Part shown: piece by piece, positions 5,087 through 5,631 of the stretch
Layout of the letters: each line of letters opens with the position of its first letter
Numbering within the stretch: the first letter of the stretch is position 1
Assembly: GCA_025936205.1 (NCBI GenBank)
Contig: JAICTU010000549.1
Coordinates: forward strand, 1-5,631
Direction: 5' to 3'
Length of the DNA stretch: 5,631 nucleotides
From: Polyangiaceae bacterium
Lineage (GTDB): Bacteria > Myxococcota > Polyangia > Polyangiales > Polyangiaceae
Notes under the pieces: generated by a model
The model's database searches: none
What the model saw: only the letters and a program-made list of their open reading frames with translations
What the model was told of the DNA's origin: nothing
Translations under genes and position numbers: made by a program

Positions 5087-5631
5087 TCAAGGACTGACGC
5101 TGAACTTCGCCGTCAGCTCCGATTGCACGGGGATGGCCTGCTCGGGACGGTCGTTGGGCGAAATCAGCGCCATGAAGTGATCTTGGATGTCCGCAGAGCT
5201 CGGATAAGGCGCGCCGACCCGCACGTTGAGCGTGGCGCTGCCGTCCCCCTGAAATTGACGAACCTTGTGCGGCGGCAAGCCTTCGAGGTCGAGGCTCGGA
5301 TTGATCAGATAGCGCCGCGTCTGCACGTCCAGCGTTGCCGTGTTGTTGCTCAGCGCGGTGAGCTTCACCATGCGGTACGCGAGCACCTCGGAACCTTCGA
5401 TGAGCTCGCGCGACTTGATCATCCAATACGCGCCCACTCCCACCGGCACCTCCGGATAGGCCAGAGCGACGGACGCGAGCGCTTGCGCACTGGTCTGGAC
5501 GAAAGGAGCCAGATCGGGGTTCTTGCCGCTCACCTGCAGATGCTCGCTCTCGAGCGCTCCGCGCGACGTACTCAGCACATCGACGGAGCTCCCCTTGAGC
5601 TTCTGGATCTCGGAGCGCGCGTCCTCCGGCA
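5087..5631 (-). CDS. Hypothetical protein, possibly DUF6263-like, 5'-truncated by window edge
   Basis: The minus-strand frame is open to the right edge, showing the last 180 residues. A GTG at 5578 is internal, since readable protein (EDARSEIQKLKGSSVDV) continues upstream. The visible part reads as alternating beta-strands: a PEVPVGVGAYWMIKSRELIEG segment, then LAYRMVKLTALSNNTATLDVQTRRYL, and a C-terminal QSELTAKFSVSP strand. The 'PVGVGA-W' segment followed by a strand-rich half recalls DUF6263-type proteins, mostly uncharacterised and often exported in myxobacteria; this is recall, not a search. No catalytic motif, membrane segment or Cys is seen in the visible part. It lies 229 bases upstream of the esterase gene on the same strand; that gap suggests separate transcription. 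Function unknown. Confidence 0.7.
   Translation of the reverse strand, partial: PEDARSEIQKLKGSSVDVLSTSRGALESEHLQVSGKNPDLAPFVQTSAQALASVALAYPEVPVGVGAYWMIKSRELIEGSEVLAYRMVKLTALSNNTATLDVQTRRYLINPSLDLEGLPPHKVRQFQGDGSATLNVRVGAPYPSSADIQDHFMALISPNDRPEQAIPVQSELTAKFSVSP

Noticed and set aside
1..5631. A new defence, mobile or biosynthetic system
   Set aside because: The genes are glycoside hydrolase-like, RsmG, YciO-like, PyrE, an esterase and one unknown fragment, on mixed strands; nothing links them as a defence, mobile or biosynthetic unit.

Overview
The window is a GC-rich stretch of bacterial chromosome with strong G/C preference at third codon positions, several GTG starts and long spurious antisense reading frames. 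The gene content looks like a large-genome soil myxobacterium (Polyangiales/Sorangium-like Myxococcota): secreted polysaccharide-active proteins, a lipoprotein esterase with a carbohydrate-binding module, and conserved housekeeping genes. The lineage is inferred from style and content; there is no rRNA or other marker to prove it. No tRNA, rRNA, CRISPR array, transposase or phage gene was found.

Layout. (1) 1-1121, plus strand: the C-terminal 372 residues of a clan GH-A-like glycoside hydrolase of the type often labelled 'cellulose-binding protein', cut by the window's left edge. (2) 1108-1791, minus: RsmG (GidB), the 16S rRNA G527 methyltransferase, converging on gene 1 with a 14-bp overlap of the 3' ends. 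(3) 1792-1859: a 68-bp divergent control region. (4) 1860-2471, plus: a YciO-type member of the YrdC/Sua5/TsaC family. (5) 2472-2521: a 50-bp gap with a U-tract and overlapping possible RNA stems. (6) 2522-3196, plus: PyrE, orotate phosphoribosyltransferase. (7) 3197-3417: a non-coding spacer rich in short repeats between convergent genes. (8) 3418-4857, minus: a probable lipoprotein serine esterase (LpqC/CE1-like) with a C-terminal CBM4/9-like module. (9) 4858-5086: an intergenic leader with two dyad-symmetric elements. (10) 5087-5631, minus: the C-terminal 180 residues of a probable DUF6263-like protein, cut by the right edge.

How it fits together. Genes 4 and 6 probably form a short operon. 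The rest are independent units on alternating strands. The two polysaccharide-related genes flank a housekeeping block for ribosome modification, tRNA-modification-like chemistry and pyrimidine synthesis, and fit a saprophytic or predatory soil bacterium. I see no clear new multi-gene system. The most interesting parts are the yciO-pyrE junction, which resembles in layout the translation-coupled attenuator before enterobacterial pyrE, and the YciO-type protein, which lacks residues thought to define true threonylcarbamoyl-AMP synthases.
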